From assembly GCA_000729835.1 (NCBI GenBank), contig JFHB01000032.1, forward strand, positions 124,001-188,000: DNA of 64,000 nucleotides. Reading direction: 5' to 3'. A program made the translations under genes and the position numbers. Shown here in pieces: positions 40,939 through 54,500 of this stretch (position 1 is the first letter of the stretch; each line of letters starts with the position of its first letter). This DNA comes from Atkinsonella hypoxylon. Its lineage: Eukaryota > Ascomycota > Sordariomycetes > Hypocreales > Clavicipitaceae. Under the pieces are notes generated by a model that worked only from the letters and a program-made list of their open reading frames with translations, had not been told where the DNA came from and searched no databases.

Positions 40939-41907
40939 TGTGTGCTACCCGCGCTTGCGCCTATATTATCAGTCCGAGGGTGAGCTACAAGCCCAAGCTG
41001 CAGCTCGCAAACGACGGTGTCGGTTTGGCGCGACAAATTCAGGGAAGAGAGTTGTGCACCCGTGTCTTCTTGTTGACTGCTCACCAGGGGAGGTTGTGGC
41101 ATGCACGGCTCAATCCCGTCTGGTCCCTCTTACGACTTGTCATTCGTAGGAATGGGTGGTCACTGGTCAGTATCCAGCGAACAAGTTTTCGGATAATTAT
41201 TAGTGGGCGGGGCAACTCCGGTGTGAAGCCCCAGCCCAAGGAAGGTAGAGAAAGGTATATATATACCTTAGGAGGTACCTAGGTGTGGAATAGTTGCCCA
41301 CATCACGCCTGTATACATGTCTTCAGTGACATTCTCATTCGCAGTCAAGATGGCGATAACCACCGGGAACCAGCATCCATATCGCGTCACGTTGCCAGCT
41401 TCTTTATTTCATCAAATCTTAAATTTGCAAATCAATCTCACAGACCGCACTGCGCACTGCGCATTCCAAACATGATGTTTTCGTCAATGTCTGTGACTAG
41501 GATATACTCCTTGACAGTCATCGCAGCCTCCAGTCCATGCGCTCATATGGCTTCGGTTTAGCAATCCGCCTGTAAATTCTTCCTTAATCCGAGGGATCTG
41601 GATAGTGCCATAGAACATTTTAAGCAGCCATGAACAACACAAAAGGGCCAGCAAGAAAGTCCACATGATGAAATGTCTCGCCTCCCCAAGCTTCAACATA
41701 TCAAGGTACCTATGCGATACTATCCACCAAATGCAGAACAAAGTACCATAGCTTGGTTGCCAAAAAGGGGTGCCAGTTCGACGAGAAATGTACCATAATT
41801 AATGTGAATTGGAAAATCGTCGAAATTAGTCTCATTCAGGCAGGGATATATGTACCCCAAGTCATCTAATGTAGTCTTTTGCCTAAAAGAGGAGATGTGC
41901 CACGCAC
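40939..41907. other. Intergenic
   Basis: Upstream region of the Arf GAP gene and 3' flank of the RRM gene. A minus-strand frame at 41484-41741 has a hydrophobic stretch but no family features or support. Nothing else. Confidence 0.5.
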
Positions 41908-43340
41908 TTAGGCAGTAGTGGTGGCAGAGGCGGCTTCGGCCTCCTTGTTCTCCTCCTGAGGAGCGTTGGCCTCCTCGTCGGTCTTGTCGGGGCTGTCAAT
42001 AGCAACCTTGACGGCGATCTCACGGCCCTCGATCTCCTTGCCGTTCATCTCATTAACGGCCTTCTGCTGCAATTCCTCGGAAGCAAGGGTAACGAACCCG
42101 AAGCCACGACCCTTGCGGGCCTCACCACGAGCCTGGAGCTTCTTGATCATAAACCGGGGGATGGGTCGGAGGGCAATTTTGGCAGAGGAAGGCTCGTATG
42201 CCTTGAAAAGCTCGATGAGCTAGACATTTTTTTTTTTAAAAAAAAAAGATGCATTAGCTTCTGAAGTAGCGTTTGCGAGAAATCAAAGAGGCAGAAAGAC
42301 TCACCTTCTCCTCAGTCAAGTCATAGGGCAAGTTGGCAACCATGACCTTGGTCTTGGAAGCAATGCCATCGGCAGGGGGGCCGCGCTCACGACGCTCGCG
42401 CGGGGGACGAGCCTGGTTCTTAGTCTTTGTCTTCGAGTCAGTCTTGTTCTGGATTTGATTCGTGATGTCGTTCAATGGTTGAACCTCAGATGTGCCCTCA
42501 GCTTCGGCGGAGGCATTGACGGGCTCAGCAGTGGTGGCGGCAGCAGTATCGCCCTCCTTCTTCTCTTCACCGGCATCCTGTGCAGCAAGTTGAATTAGTT
42601 CGTGAACCTGCTGATGCAATATCGAAGGAACTCAAAAGTACGTACGCCAGCACGGCCACCTCGACCTCCGCGTCCGCCTCGACCACGGCCGCGACCACGA
42701 CCACGCCCAGAGGCACGACGGCGGGAGCCCTCAGCACCCGATACATCACCATTGGCAGCCTCAGTCTTCTCACCGGCAGCCTCAGGCTTGCGGGCAAGTT
42801 GAACAGAGACCTTGCGCTCGAGGATCTCCTTGCCGGAGAGTTCAGCGATGGCACGCTCGGCCTCAGAGGGAGTGGAGAGGTCTACAAAGGCATAGCCGAC
42901 AGGACGGTCGGTGCGAGGGTTCTTAGGGATCGAAACAGACTCACTACAAGGTCACTGGTCAGTAAAACGTCCAGGTGATGGAGCAATCACCATCAGACTG
43001 AGACACATGGTTTGTGATGGTGCTCACTATACTCGACTGCACGAGGACCGGTATCGTTGCCGAAAGCGGTAAAAACCGAGACGGGTTCAAGCAATGCACA
43101 GTGTTATGAAAAAAGCACTCACACAAGATAGCTCTTGAAGAAGTCCTTCAACTCCCCCTCAGTTGTCGCGTAGGCCAAGTTGCCAATGTAAAGGCGGCGG
43201 CCTTCCGCAGCGCTAGCCGACGCGGCCTCGTTGGCGGCGGCCTTGTCGTCGGCAGGCTGGCTGATTGAGGTATTGCTCAGAGTGTTTGCAACGTCATTGA
43301 CAGCGGCGTCAGCGGTCTTCTCCACATTAGTAGCAGACAT
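41908..43340 (-). CDS. Two-RRM, RGG-box RNA-binding protein, 366 aa
   Basis: Four exons, 43340-43123, 42943-42646, 42577-42305 and 42219-41908, join in frame; introns 179, 68 and 85 nt with GTGAGT, GTACGT and GTGAGT donors. RRM1 starts RRLYIGNLAYATTEGELKDFF (RNP2 LYIGNL) and ends with PVGYAFVDL (RNP1-like). Between the RRMs is an RG repeat (SGRGRGRGRGRGGRGGRGG). RRM2 has KVMVANLPYDLTEEK (RNP2) and GRGFGFVTL (RNP1), each split from neighbours by introns. The C-terminus is acidic and alanine-rich. Two RRMs with a central RGG box suggest a nuclear/ribonucleoprotein role, but I cannot assign an orthologue. Intron 3 contains T11A10 (42227-42247), a self-complementary tract. Confidence 0.88.
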
Positions 43341-45634
43341 GTTGACGGTTGGATTGGTTGGATGGAGTATTGTTGACTGAGAGTCTTTTTTGGGGATATG
43401 ACGTTTCCAACGTTGGGCTTATGCGAAACCGACGTCTGGAAGAGCGAGATGGGTTGAGAGAAAAGCTCGTGGGTTGAACTCTGTTGCAATGAGGGAGGAG
43501 ATGGGTCAGGGTAGCTTCGTGCCCTAGATGAGGGTTGAAATAGACAGACGACGATGCGTTGCGCGGAGTCACAGGTTTGGCTGGTGTTATGTGATGGGGA
43601 GGAGGAGAAAAATGAAAGGGGCAAAGGCCAGGAGTCGCGAATCTGAAATATTTTTCGGGACGGGCATTTGCTTGCTTGCGGCAGTGGGCAGCTGCGGCAG
43701 TGGGCAGCTGCAGCAGTGGGCAGGGGTAACAGGCAGGTGCGAGCAGCAGACGGAGGAATGACCCAGGCCTGCTGCTGTTGCTGGGGGGGGGCAGTGGCAA
43801 GCCAGCTACTAATAGAGGCTGGGTACCTACGGCAGATAGGTTAGGTAGCTGGCGCAAAGCGCAGGAAGCTCCCGGAGTGGTGCCTGCCCTGAAAGTCGTG
43901 CTAGCACTAGCGGCAGCATGGGCGGTAGCACTTGGCAGTCGACACCGCGTGCACCAGTCAGCGCACAATGCGGGGGAAAGTGAGGCTGGCCTTCTTCTGG
44001 GTCCTTCCATCTGCTCCACTCATTCATTAGTGCTACACTAGCCAGGAGGAAGCTAACTAACTAGTTAACTAATTGCCATTCAATTATTGACAAGCAGACT
44101 GGCTCTTGGTGCCAGCGGCAAAGCCAACACGGCATGATCTGCAGTACGTATATCGCAGGCTTTTTTTTTTTTTTTTTTTTTAACTCGAGTCATGGATTTT
44201 GTGTCCTTTGAAATTGCAAGTCCTCCGTCTTTGTTTTTATGTCGTCTAGTATCACATATTGCCCAAACTTGGTGCATTTCTCGCCGGCCGGGCTCCAGGC
44301 TCCAGACTGAAGTCGTTGGTGGATCCTGTGTGATGCAGATGCTGGACCGGCGTCATGCCGACCTGGTCCTCCCTCCCATCTGGATGTGGGAATGTCTGGA
44401 AATGCGGCTATTGTAAGTTCAGATTTCTGCACTGTCATTGGATTTTTTCTTTTCTTTTCTTTTCTTTTCTTTTCTTTCATTTTATCTTTTTTTTTTCACG
44501 TTTGAGGGAAGGTTTTCTCATCCCGAAAGATATGGAACCTCCCTCCAACCCCTCCCATTAGATGCCCGCGCGGCACCTCCAAGAAATATACATGACATTC
44601 GCCATGACTGTGGTTTTGGATGGATCAAAGATTCTGGCTATCCGTTGCAAGTTTCGTCCGCACGCGAACGGGTCTAATCTTTTGTCGTCACGTCGCTACT
44701 CCCGTGCTGTATTGTGCTATGCTATGCTGATGGAGCTAAGAGCGTGACACCATACCCATGCTATTTTACTATTTTGGCCCATCGATCGATCCACTCGTCC
44801 CGAGCCTTGTGTTTACCTTACGGAATAGTCGAGACGTTGTTGACAAACCCTGTTCCCCCACTTTTGTGACCATGCGTTTGAGTCAAGATGATAGTTAAGT
44901 TAGTTGCACATCGACCATATCCGGTATGTCACGTTCGCATGGGTTCTGGAAATGGGATTTTATATAAAAGGGCTTATACGGGAATTCTGTGTTCACGACA
45001 AATTACTATGTGCATCTAACACTCGGTTCTCCGAGTCGTCTATTCACATGCCAGCTTCGGCCCATTCGCTAACCCCAGGGGAAAGGTGTCTCGCGTATCC
45101 CCCTGTCCTGGCGGGAAATGATGCGAATTCCTTCAATTAAACGGAATACGCATGGGTGACTCTGGCAGCGCATGCATTTGACAGAGCATAAGTTAAGTCA
45201 CTGTCAATAGCCAATAAGGGCGCTGTGGGGTCAAGATACCCATTGGAGCCACTTGACACCAACGAGCAGCAACTCCACAGAGACTAGTTACGGAATACAT
45301 TTCGAGGCAATGCAACAATTGCTATTGATCCCATGCGCGAAGATAGCCGGGTTCCAATTTGGCACGTTGGCTGCTTTAACAACTTAAAGGGTATTACTAC
45401 AATCTATATAAATTCAACGTTTCTGTAACAAAAGTGGGACCAATTGTTCATCCCATCTTCAAGAGCGATTGATAAGATGCCAAGCCTGCCGACGCCAGCC
45501 CGGCATCGGCCCCATCAATCAATCCACTTTCCCCTCCAGCACGCGAGTTTTTGCGAATCGTGCCTCAAAGCCCTCACGTCGCAATCCCATCCCCACGACA
45601 TACACCCAGCGCCGTTGTCTCCCGTCCCTCCAAG
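43341..45634. other. 2.3 kb intergenic between divergent genes
   Basis: The leader and promoter of the RRM gene, the promoter of TAH18, a tandem repeat (43679-43724), a T-run of about 22 (44161-44182) and a TTTTC pentamer microsatellite (about 44445-44478). Long plus and minus frames at 43327-44041 overlap and look like low-complexity leader DNA. No gene recognised. Confidence 0.5.
43679..43724. repeat. 16-bp tandem repeat, nearly three units
   Basis: Unit GCAGTGGGCAGCTGCG in the upstream region of the RRM gene; copies differ by one or two bases. Confidence 0.8.
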
Positions 45635-47674
45635 ATGAGCCAGCCCGACAGGACCGTCCTGGTCCTGTACGGTTCCGAGACTGGCAATGCACAAGACATG
45701 GCCGAAGAGCTCGGCCGGCTTTGCCAAAGGCTCCATTTCGCCGACCGCGTAGAAGAGCTCAACAAGATCGACCTGGTAGGCGCGAAACCACTCCCTGCTC
45801 ACGCCAAGATATCCGCTCATCCGTCGTGTGCTCGCAGCGGCATCTCCTCGAACACGATCTGGTCCTCTTCGTCGTATCGACCACCGGACAAGGCGACATG
45901 CCCCATAACGCACTTTTGTTCTGGAAGAAGCTGCTTCGCAAGAAGCTACCTCCTGATTGCTTGAGCCGGATGAAGTATTCGTGCTGCGGACTGGGCGACA
46001 GCACCTATCTCAAGTGAGCCATGCCTCCCATCCACCAGGCCGTCGGTCGATAGAGCTCAGCTGATTCCGTGTCTTGTCTGCAAAGATTCAACTGGGCTGC
46101 GCGCAAACTCATCCGTCGTCTGGACCAACTGGGTGCCAGCGCATTCATGGAACCGTGTGAAGCTGACGAACAGTTCCCAGCGGGGTATATCAATCCCATA
46201 GAAGAACGCTGTGTAGTCTTACGGTTCCTTACTGACATGCACCAATGATGAATACAGAATAGACGGGAGCTTCGTCCGTTGGGCAGATCGTCTCCGAAAG
46301 CATCTCCTCGAGCACTATCCCGACCCGCAAGGTCGGGAGCCCATTCCTGATACCGAGATGCTGCCCTCCAGGTTCTGCCTGGCTCCGGCAATGAACAATC
46401 TTGGGCAGGACAAGTTCAAGGTAGCCGGATCCCAAACCCATGTCAACGGCCTCGCAGGAGAGCTACCCGCCACGCCGCCAGCAGATCTCCTCCCCTTGCC
46501 AAATAGCCATGAAGCCACTCTGGTCGAGAACAAGAGATTGACGCCCCTGACTCACTGGCAAGACGTCCGCCTCGTGTCCTTCGATATCCCCCAAGCCATC
46601 CAAATCAACCCGGGCGACTGCCTCACCATCTACCCCAAGAACTTCCCGCAAGACGTCCAGAAGGTCATCTTGCTTATGGGGTGGGACGGCATCGCCGACA
46701 AGCCTCTCGACCTGTCGCTCTGCTGCTCTCTCCCGCCTGGCCTGCATACCCCCTCGCCCTGTACCCTCCGCAACATCCTCCTCCACAACATCGACATCAA
46801 TGCCGTACCCAGACGATCATTCCTCAAAAACCTCTCCTACTTCTCCGACAACCAAGACCACAAGGACAGACTCTTGGAGTTCTCCATGACAGAATATCTA
46901 GACGACTACTTCGACTACGCCACGCGCTCCAGAAGAACCATCATCGAAGTCCTCGAGGAGTTCCACTCCGTCCGCGTCCCAGCCCATCGCATCCTCGATG
47001 TCTTCCCCCTTATACGCGGCCGCGACTTCAGCATCGCAAACCACAACCGCCTACCCACCACACCCTCTCCTTCCCAATCTACGAGAATACAACTGCTCAT
47101 CGCCCTCGTCAAATACCGCACCATCCTCCGTAAGCCCCGTCAGGGCCTCTGCTCCCGCTACATCTCCGCCCTCGCCCCCTCAACCACCCTCTCCGTCACC
47201 ATCAAACCCGTTTTGTCCCCCATTCATGGTCCCCTTAACGCCCAGCGGCCCCTCATAGCCTTCGCAACAGGCACTGGCATCGCCCCCGTCCGCTCCCTCA
47301 TCCAGGAACGAACTTCCCACGCCCCCATCACCCCGGCGCCAACCCTCCTCTTCTTCGGCAACCGCAGCAGACACGCGGACTACTTCTTCAGCGACGAATG
47401 GCACACACTCTCCCGGAAAATCAGCCTATCCGTCTTCCCCGCCTTCTCGAGAGACCAGCCACAGAAGATTTACGTCCAGGACCTTATAAAGCAGCAGGCC
47501 GACACCCTAGCCGCTCTAATCCCGCTACGACCAATCTTTGCCGTCTGTGGAGGCTCCTCCAAGATGGCGGAGGCGTGTAAACACGCCGTCTTCGACCCAT
47601 TCGTCGCTCGTGGCGACGAAGTTGTTCAGAGGAAGTTATTGGAGAATATCACGTGGTGGCAGGAGATATGGTAG
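45635..47674 (+). CDS. TAH18: NADPH-dependent diflavin reductase Tah18/NDOR1, 610 aa
   Basis: Four exons, 45635-45775, 45838-46013, 46086-46184 and 46258-47674, join in frame. Introns are 62, 72 and 73 nt; the third has a TACTGAC branch site. The flavodoxin domain starts VLVLYGSETGNAQDMAEELG (FMN P-loop) and continues VVSTTGQGDMPHN and CGLGDSTYLKFNWAARKL, both FMN-contacting. The FAD domain has RGRDFSIAN in the place of the RxYS motif. The NADP domain has LIAFATGTGIAPVRSL, FFGNRSR and FAVCGGSSKMAEACK. Tah18 passes electrons from NADPH to Dre2 (anamorsin) in cytosolic iron-sulfur cluster assembly. ATG 45635 is chosen because it begins MSQPDRTVLVLYG, matching the family start. A longer open frame upstream is not in phase with the conserved sequence. 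Confidence 0.95.
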
Positions 47675-48660
47675 TCTGGCCTTGACACCAACATACGGTA
47701 GAAAAACAAGGAGCGGACGAGATCTGACACCTCGTCAGATACAGATGTATAAGTGACTGCAATGCTCGTGCGATTGCCATCAGAGCATTTATTTCAAAAC
47801 ACAATTAGCAATAGGCAGAACTAGATCACACAGCGTACACGTTGGAAGATTTCTGACGAAAACTTAGAACAAATTTAAGTACAATTCAAATTAAAAACCA
47901 ATATATATATCGCACTCCTAAAAGAATAAGGCAGTGGATTTGGGCCCTGTCGAGATTTAGCACAACTAGGCTCACCATGAGCAAACATAAACTAGGCGCC
48001 AGCGCATACCACTTCATACAGACGGTGCGCTGTCCAAACGGTGAAAACTTTTTGAAGACTTTTGCTCTATCCAGTTACATAGTAGCTTGGGCTCAGACTA
48101 CATGTCCCGTTTCCCATGTCCAAGCTGCTTTTCATGCAAAATTCGCCATATCCAGCCCAAACCAAACCAATGCATATCCTTCTGCACTGCTAATGTATTC
48201 ACGCATTCTTCCAGAGAACAATTCATCTATTATCCAACATGCTAGATTCCAACTCGTTGGTAGCAAAGGGGCATGAGAAAGCAGCATTGTAATCTTGGCC
48301 CCTTGTCCCAAACCCAAATATACCTTACTAATAATGGCTCGACCATGAATCAGACGCTGTTAGAAAACGCCGAATACAGAGGTTAGCATAGACAGCCAGA
48401 AGACGAACTAAGAACTCCGTACCAAAGTGTCGCAACACATGATTGTCTGTGGATAACACGTGTTGCTATGAATGCCCAACCTCAAAGTATAAAGTGACCA
48501 TTGCCAGAACTCCTTCGCTATTCTAATTTTCGACCCGAAAAAAAAATCATGGCGGATAGAAAGGAAAAAATGCAACAAAAACGGCCATGTCTGATATAAA
48601 ACATGGAGAGAAATGCATCGTAAAATCTTAAGTGTACCGGTTTCGGATCTGGGCCTTCGT
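47675..48660. other. Intergenic between convergent genes
   Basis: 3' flanks of TAH18 and the aspartic-protease-like gene. Nothing else recognised. Confidence 0.55.
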
Positions 48661-51577
48661 TCACTGCTGTGGCCCTACATCTTCCCAGCTATAGCGTTTC
48701 TCGGCCATTTGAGGCACATGTACAAGGTCACGCCCTAGGTCGATGCACCCGCTTTCAGATGAATTGTCAGAGTCGGTAGCTTTATATTTTGGAATTTGAT
48801 CATCTTCCCATTCCTCTGGCTGAGTAGGCAGAGGTGGCCGCTCCTTGGCCATGCGGCTTGTCGTCATTAACTGTTGCGCCTTATTGGTGTTTCTGTTTGT
48901 AAGACTACCTTGTTGCGACGTCTCTTCCGCCGCCCTCTCTTCCTTATCAGTGAAGTTACTTCTCAGACTACCAACAGACGTGGAGGGTCTTGCAGCGAGC
49001 ATGCCTGTTGAGAGGCTGTATCCATCAGTTCCCACGAGCCGCGATCCAGTACCGACGCGTTGGCCTGGGAATTGCACATTTTCTGGCAACGGCCCAAGGC
49101 ATACAACTCGCGACGGATCAATCGGGGTCCTTTGAAAGGATGCTGGGATAGGCGGCACAGAATCGGTAGAAGGTGATGGTGGCTTGTTGGAATTCATGGA
49201 CAAAGATCGATTTCTAGTTGAATGTCCTCTATTCCTTGTTCCTGAAGAATGTGAACGGGCCGGCATTGAAGCTGTCATGGGAGATGGCAGCTCGGCTGAG
49301 CTCCAGTGTCCTCGAGTCGAAACCGGCGATGTTGAGGAGGTGAGGAGGAGGGTATTATCTGTGGAATCAGCACGGCGAGATCGTGCTGGCGAGATTGATG
49401 GGGGTTGTTGGTCAAATACAGTATGCGTCTGTTCTAGTGGAATGATTTCGGGAATCGACCTTTTTTCATGAGGTAGAATTGAGCCATCTGCTGATGGCGT
49501 ATATTCAGGAGCAGGTCCTTGCAACTGACGATCAAGTTTCCTCCGCGCCAACTCATACGCCGTCAGGTGTTGCGTATTATCCGTACCAAGATTGCACTCG
49601 CCCAGCATGGAATGGTCATCGTCATCAACACCCGCGTCCAATTCAACTGGAGGTATAGCAGCGGGCAATTCGTAAATCTGGCAATCAGGGGCCTCGGATG
49701 CATTTATATCCCTGATTCCGATGGTGTCTGCTATGTGCGGTGATCGTCGGCGGCCGACAATTCTTGAGAAAATTCGTGACATGGGGCTTTCAGGAGAGTC
49801 TGGGGTCAATGTAGAGCTCGTATCCTTGCAATCGTAAAGTTCGTCTCGAGCCCTATCCCGTTGCTGTCGTCTATGACGTCGACAACAAGAGAACGCAAGA
49901 AGTAGGACGGAGACAAAAGCTACGACGCCAACAGCGATGCCGGCCATTCCTCCTGTAGATAGCCCATTTCCAGCATTTGGATCGACTGGAGGTGGCAACG
50001 TGCTGCCGGGTGGTTGCTTGATTTCGTGTAAATGCGCGCCGCCAATCGGGTCGCTGGGAAACTTGGCTTGGTGTATAGAGAAAGTCGCAGTGTCATATTG
50101 CGTGATAAGATACGCCTCCTGCATGAATGCATTGCCAATAATAAACGTTTCGTTGGCTGCTCTTCGGAGGGTAAAATATGGCACAGCTGATTCACCAGGT
50201 CGTAATGTCGCGTTCATAAAAGGATACTCCAGTAGACTTACAAATGAACGGATGGGAAGTGTAATATTCACGACACCTGGGACATCGAGGGGTTGCCCAA
50301 AGTTGTCGCTGTTGTCCTTGCTCGATAAGCTAAATGTGAAGGAGAGAGGGCTGTGACTGGCCGAGTACTGCAGATATTGTTCGTTTGTCAAGGTGTATAG
50401 ACCAAATGTGTTGTTGTACGTCATGTTCAACGCATTCGCAAACTCATCGCTTACGGAGGGTGGGAGCCAAAGATATGGCGTTGTAGTATCTACGACAGCG
50501 GTGAAAGTCTTGTTGTAAGTCATGAGAATGCGAGTCCCGGAAGCCCACCCTGCCGGTGCGCTCCCATTCTTGGCGGATATCTCAATGCCACGCACACGTG
50601 GTCGAGGTAAACCTTCGGCTTGATTCATGGCAAACGTATTGTCATGTGGGACAAACCGAGCAGCATCGTAGCCTCCTAAAGTAGCTGATCCAACAATGCC
50701 GCCTAGTGTCTCGTGTTAACGTGAAATGCGGCCCCGAAGGCAAAGAGCGCTGTTGAAGCAAATTTTTGCTATGTGATACGTACGATAAGATGCCCCGGCT
50801 GTGTAGCCATAGCTATAACTTGGAATCCAGCCAAATGAAGAAACGGCTTGCCGAAGTGGAGGCGAGGCAACAATATCGCCGAAATTGCCGGAACGGAGAC
50901 CAACCCCAAAATAGCCAAGATAATAGTCAGTAGATGAGATTGCCGACATCAGAACATTCGACATGCCAAATCCAGTATTAGTAATGCCACTATAGGCTGC
51001 TATCGTATCAAAGCCATATTGTCCGCTTCCTCCAATGCCTAGGCCTGGTAGACCAAGCTGCCATGTCCCCAAGCCGGCCCAGTGTTTCGAGTCAGAAGGG
51101 TTGTATATACCTCCACGCTTTGCGGCACATTCCGATTCATCTGCCGAATTGTCGTTAACCAATGTCCGGGGTGCTCATCGGCGGGATGCTGAATTCGAAG
51201 TAGGCTTACATTTTTGGTTTGAACATCCTCCCGGAGCCACTGCCCAAAATTCTGATATTGATGTGCTGAAAAGAACATTGACAGAATTGCTGTCCCCTAC
51301 CAAAAATGCGTACGTTGACCAATTGCCATCGATTCCCAGCCTACGATCAATCGTCAGAAAGAGTGATTCGTGCATTGCGACAGAGATTCAGTCTCATGGA
51401 ACGTTCCCTCTTGGCGGCTGGTAATCTATGTATAAAGCCAAGAGAGGTCGCGATAGGGTGGAACACGAACCAGTCCGATGCATTCAAGGCCACGGGTTGC
51501 GGAACAACGGCCTTGGCCATAGGAGAAAAGGATGCGGCGGCGGCGGCTGCAGCAGTCGCAACTGCATCCGACCTCAT
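48661..51577 (-). CDS. Membrane-anchored aspartic-protease-like protein without catalytic DTG motifs, 878 aa
   Basis: Four exons, 51577-51471, 51340-51210, 51140-50784 and 50702-48661, join in frame (donors GTTCGT, GTAAGC and GTACGT). The ectodomain has pepsin-like order: DGNWSTYAFLVGDSN, then VLFSTSISEFWAVAPGGC where DTGS(S)xLWV is expected, GFGMSNVLMSAIS, DYYLGYFGVG, then TAVVDTTTPYLWLP for the second DTG, and FIIGNAFMQEAYLITQYD, the conserved C-terminal strand. The first catalytic Asp is Ser and the second motif is Asp-Thr-Thr, so proteolysis is unlikely. One membrane helix follows (GMAGIAVGVVAFVSVLLLAFS), then a basic stop and a cytoplasmic tail of more than 400 Ser/Pro-rich residues. A surface receptor, adhesion or sensor role is an inference. 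Start chosen at ATG 51577 (RSDAVATAAAAAAASFS, weak signal); an alternative is 51607. Confidence 0.83.
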
Positions 51578-54500
51578 ATCGAGCAGGCTGTCTCTGTTTG
51601 CATTCAAAATACCTAATCTCCTTGTTTTATAGCGAGAGGCTTTCCTTCAGCATGGGAACCCCAGGCTATCAACGACTCGTCCGGGTGTGCCTGGGAGTGC
51701 ATTGAAAGCCAAGGTGGAGGAGGAGCGCTCTAGGCGGCCATTCGCAATATCGGGCGATCGGTGGACATGAAGCGGCAGTGGATGCTGGATTTATCAAGGA
51801 AGAGCTCGAATCGAGTAGGAGGTGAAGAATCTTCCACTGTCACTAGTACATTAGTTTCAATTGGGAAAATAAAATTCGTCCCTCTCTTGAATTCACGTCG
51901 TTCGACGAACGTACGGCGGCAGATTAGAAAATGTCGGTTCAGTGAGGTGGAATCCAGTCGGCGGAAGATGAAGGTAATTGCGATGAGAGTATAAGAATGA
52001 CCAGGTGTAAGAAGATGAAAGTCTATCTATCGGACGGCCTGAGTACACCTAGGTATCTAGACTATCCTCAAAGAGGCGGACAGGCGGATGGGCAGGGTGT
52101 TGACTGGCGCGATCGAGGAACGATGGAGCTTGAGGACCTCCCAAACGGGAAACTGGAAACTGGAGAATGCAAGCACGGCCCAGACGAGTTGAAACCCACC
52201 AGCCTCCGTACCGATCCGAAGTTTTATGTTCCAATCTCAGAAGACAGATGTACTTGTACTATACTCCGTACGTGCAAATAATATAGAGTCTGGTACTCGG
52301 TACGGGTGCGGGGTACGGGGTACCTGCTATGAGGCTCAGGCTCAGGATCAAGCTCAAGCTCCCTTGCCAGGTTCAGCCTAGTTCTGACTGTCATGCCGCA
52401 AACAGCAGCATATCGGATTGATCGCTTTACTGCTTTCGCTCCACCTCGCTCACATCCGAGAGTTAGCATCCCATCGTCGCTGACTTTTCATGTCAGACTG
52501 TGTGCACTTGGTATCAGTATTGGCCCTTGATTGGCCGTCCAAGCCACAAACTGAGACCCGTGATGCCACTTGGGCGTCGTGCCGGAAGCGCAAATCAGCC
52601 AGATTGCTAGTTAGGTACGGGGCAATGTACGCAGTACGGATCCATCAGGGCAGCCTGCTGCCTGTCAAGTCTGTATCCGTGATATGAAGGGATGAGGAAT
52701 GCAGGAGAGTCAGCCCATGTGAGTCAAAAGCTGCACAAGTTCCCTGCCCTCCAATTTCCACCGTTTCAACCCACGGACTGGCCCATAGTGACCGTCATCT
52801 CTCGTCCAGTGCTATCATAATAACCAACTTGGTCTCGACGGTCTACCATACGTGACTACCTCACCAAAGCTTGGAATGACTTCGTTTTGCTCTTCCTTCC
52901 TTCGAGTTTGGGGCGCAACAAACAAGGTATCCCGGCAAGGCGTCATGCTCAACTCAGGTACCTAAACGCGACACGAATTGGGAGGCTCTCGGTCACCAGA
53001 GGGAGCGTCCTGCGAATTGCCAATTAGTCGCCCTTCACTGAAACCAATAAAATAGCCCGAGTCGGGGACCAGTGTTTCCCCAGATCAGATCCCGGGATCG
53101 ACAGACCAACTGGGTAGGGGTTGCACAAGCGGCATACCAGCGGCGGACCCTCGGTGTAGCCAAGTTGCAGAAGGTACATCATGATCCTTCCCTCGCCTTC
53201 CTGACAAAACTGCTTGCTTCCAACCTGGGCAGGTATTTATTTGTGCACCATGCTTGTGGCGTGGCAGCTTTGAATTTTTCAAGAGGTACTCCGTACACTC
53301 TCATTAGCAGCACGTTGCTGACAAACGCAGCTCTTCCACTAGCTTTCTGCTGACCATCGTTGGAAAGCAGCCGAAAAATTTTGACCAGTTCTACGGTCAG
53401 AGTCCAAATCGTGGCAAAATCTCATGGATGGCATGCAGGCAGGCTTTTTGCTTGTGCAGAGGAATATAGTCCATGTAATAAGTGGCGTTGCATAACTTCC
53501 ACTACGTGTTGTTCCACAGGGGAAGATACGATGATGGACTCTTGCCGAACTCATTGAAGGTTAAAGCCATTTGAAGCTTCACCGTTGCGAAACTCTGGAT
53601 TCAGATCGTTGTCTCGTCCATCTTTGCGATCGACTGGGTCAATTCTTGTAAAAGCTTTTCCTCGGGACGTCATAAATCTCTCCTCCCAATTCCCTTCTAG
53701 TCCTCTGGTAATAGCGGCCTCTCAACATCATATTTGTCCATCTGATAGTTATGTCTCTTGCCATGGGGAGTAAAGCCACACCACACTCTTGCTGCAATGG
53801 ATGCCGGCATTATGTGGCCGCATCCACTTGAAAAGCCAGCACGTCACCTTCTGTATTGTGTCCCAACGTGTCAGACTCGAACATCATACACAGTCTAAAC
53901 AGACTGAGAGACAAAAAGAACTTGTATCTCGGGTCGACCACATGGTTAATGACCAGCAATACGGACACAGACTCAGATTACGTGACATTGCCCATTAAAG
54001 TTAAGCATGTTAGTTATCCCTTTAAATGTGCGAAGAGAGCAAGCAGGTCGGTTGCAGAGATGTTCGCCCATCAGCAGCCTGTCGCATAACAGCACAGCTA
54101 ACATCCGTTTGTTTAATTAACAGTTCCAAGTGTGATGGGGTATTGAGTGCCAGCTAATTGGCGCATTTGATGGATGTTAGAAAGCCTGCAAAAGATCGCA
54201 ATCAATCCGCACCAATACCGTTGTGACCGAGATCAGCCTCAGCCCCCATATTAGAAACATCGGGCCGGTAATAGCATTCCAGACCGAGAAAGAAATATCA
54301 CAAAAGCAGTTTGCGTTCCATAACCTCGGGGACTACATTGAAAGGTCAGGAGACCCATCAAAACTGTCTTATCAATAACCCAATGTTGAAACATGCCACA
54401 AATTAGGATATGTCGGTTGAATACAATCAGAGTAAATTCCGGGTGCGAAGAAATAGGTGCTCCGTAGATGTGGTTGTTATAGCTCCAAAACAATCCACTT

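Noticed and set aside
43327..44019. 230-codon minus-strand frame upstream of the RRM gene
   Set aside because: Overlaps the RRM gene's first exon in another phase and consists of Ser/Pro/Leu low-complexity sequence typical of CT-rich leaders.
45469..46017. 182-codon plus frame at the start of TAH18
   Set aside because: Its conserved flavodoxin residues appear only after 45838; the upstream part is out of phase with the FMN P-loop, which the exon 1 frame from 45635 supplies.
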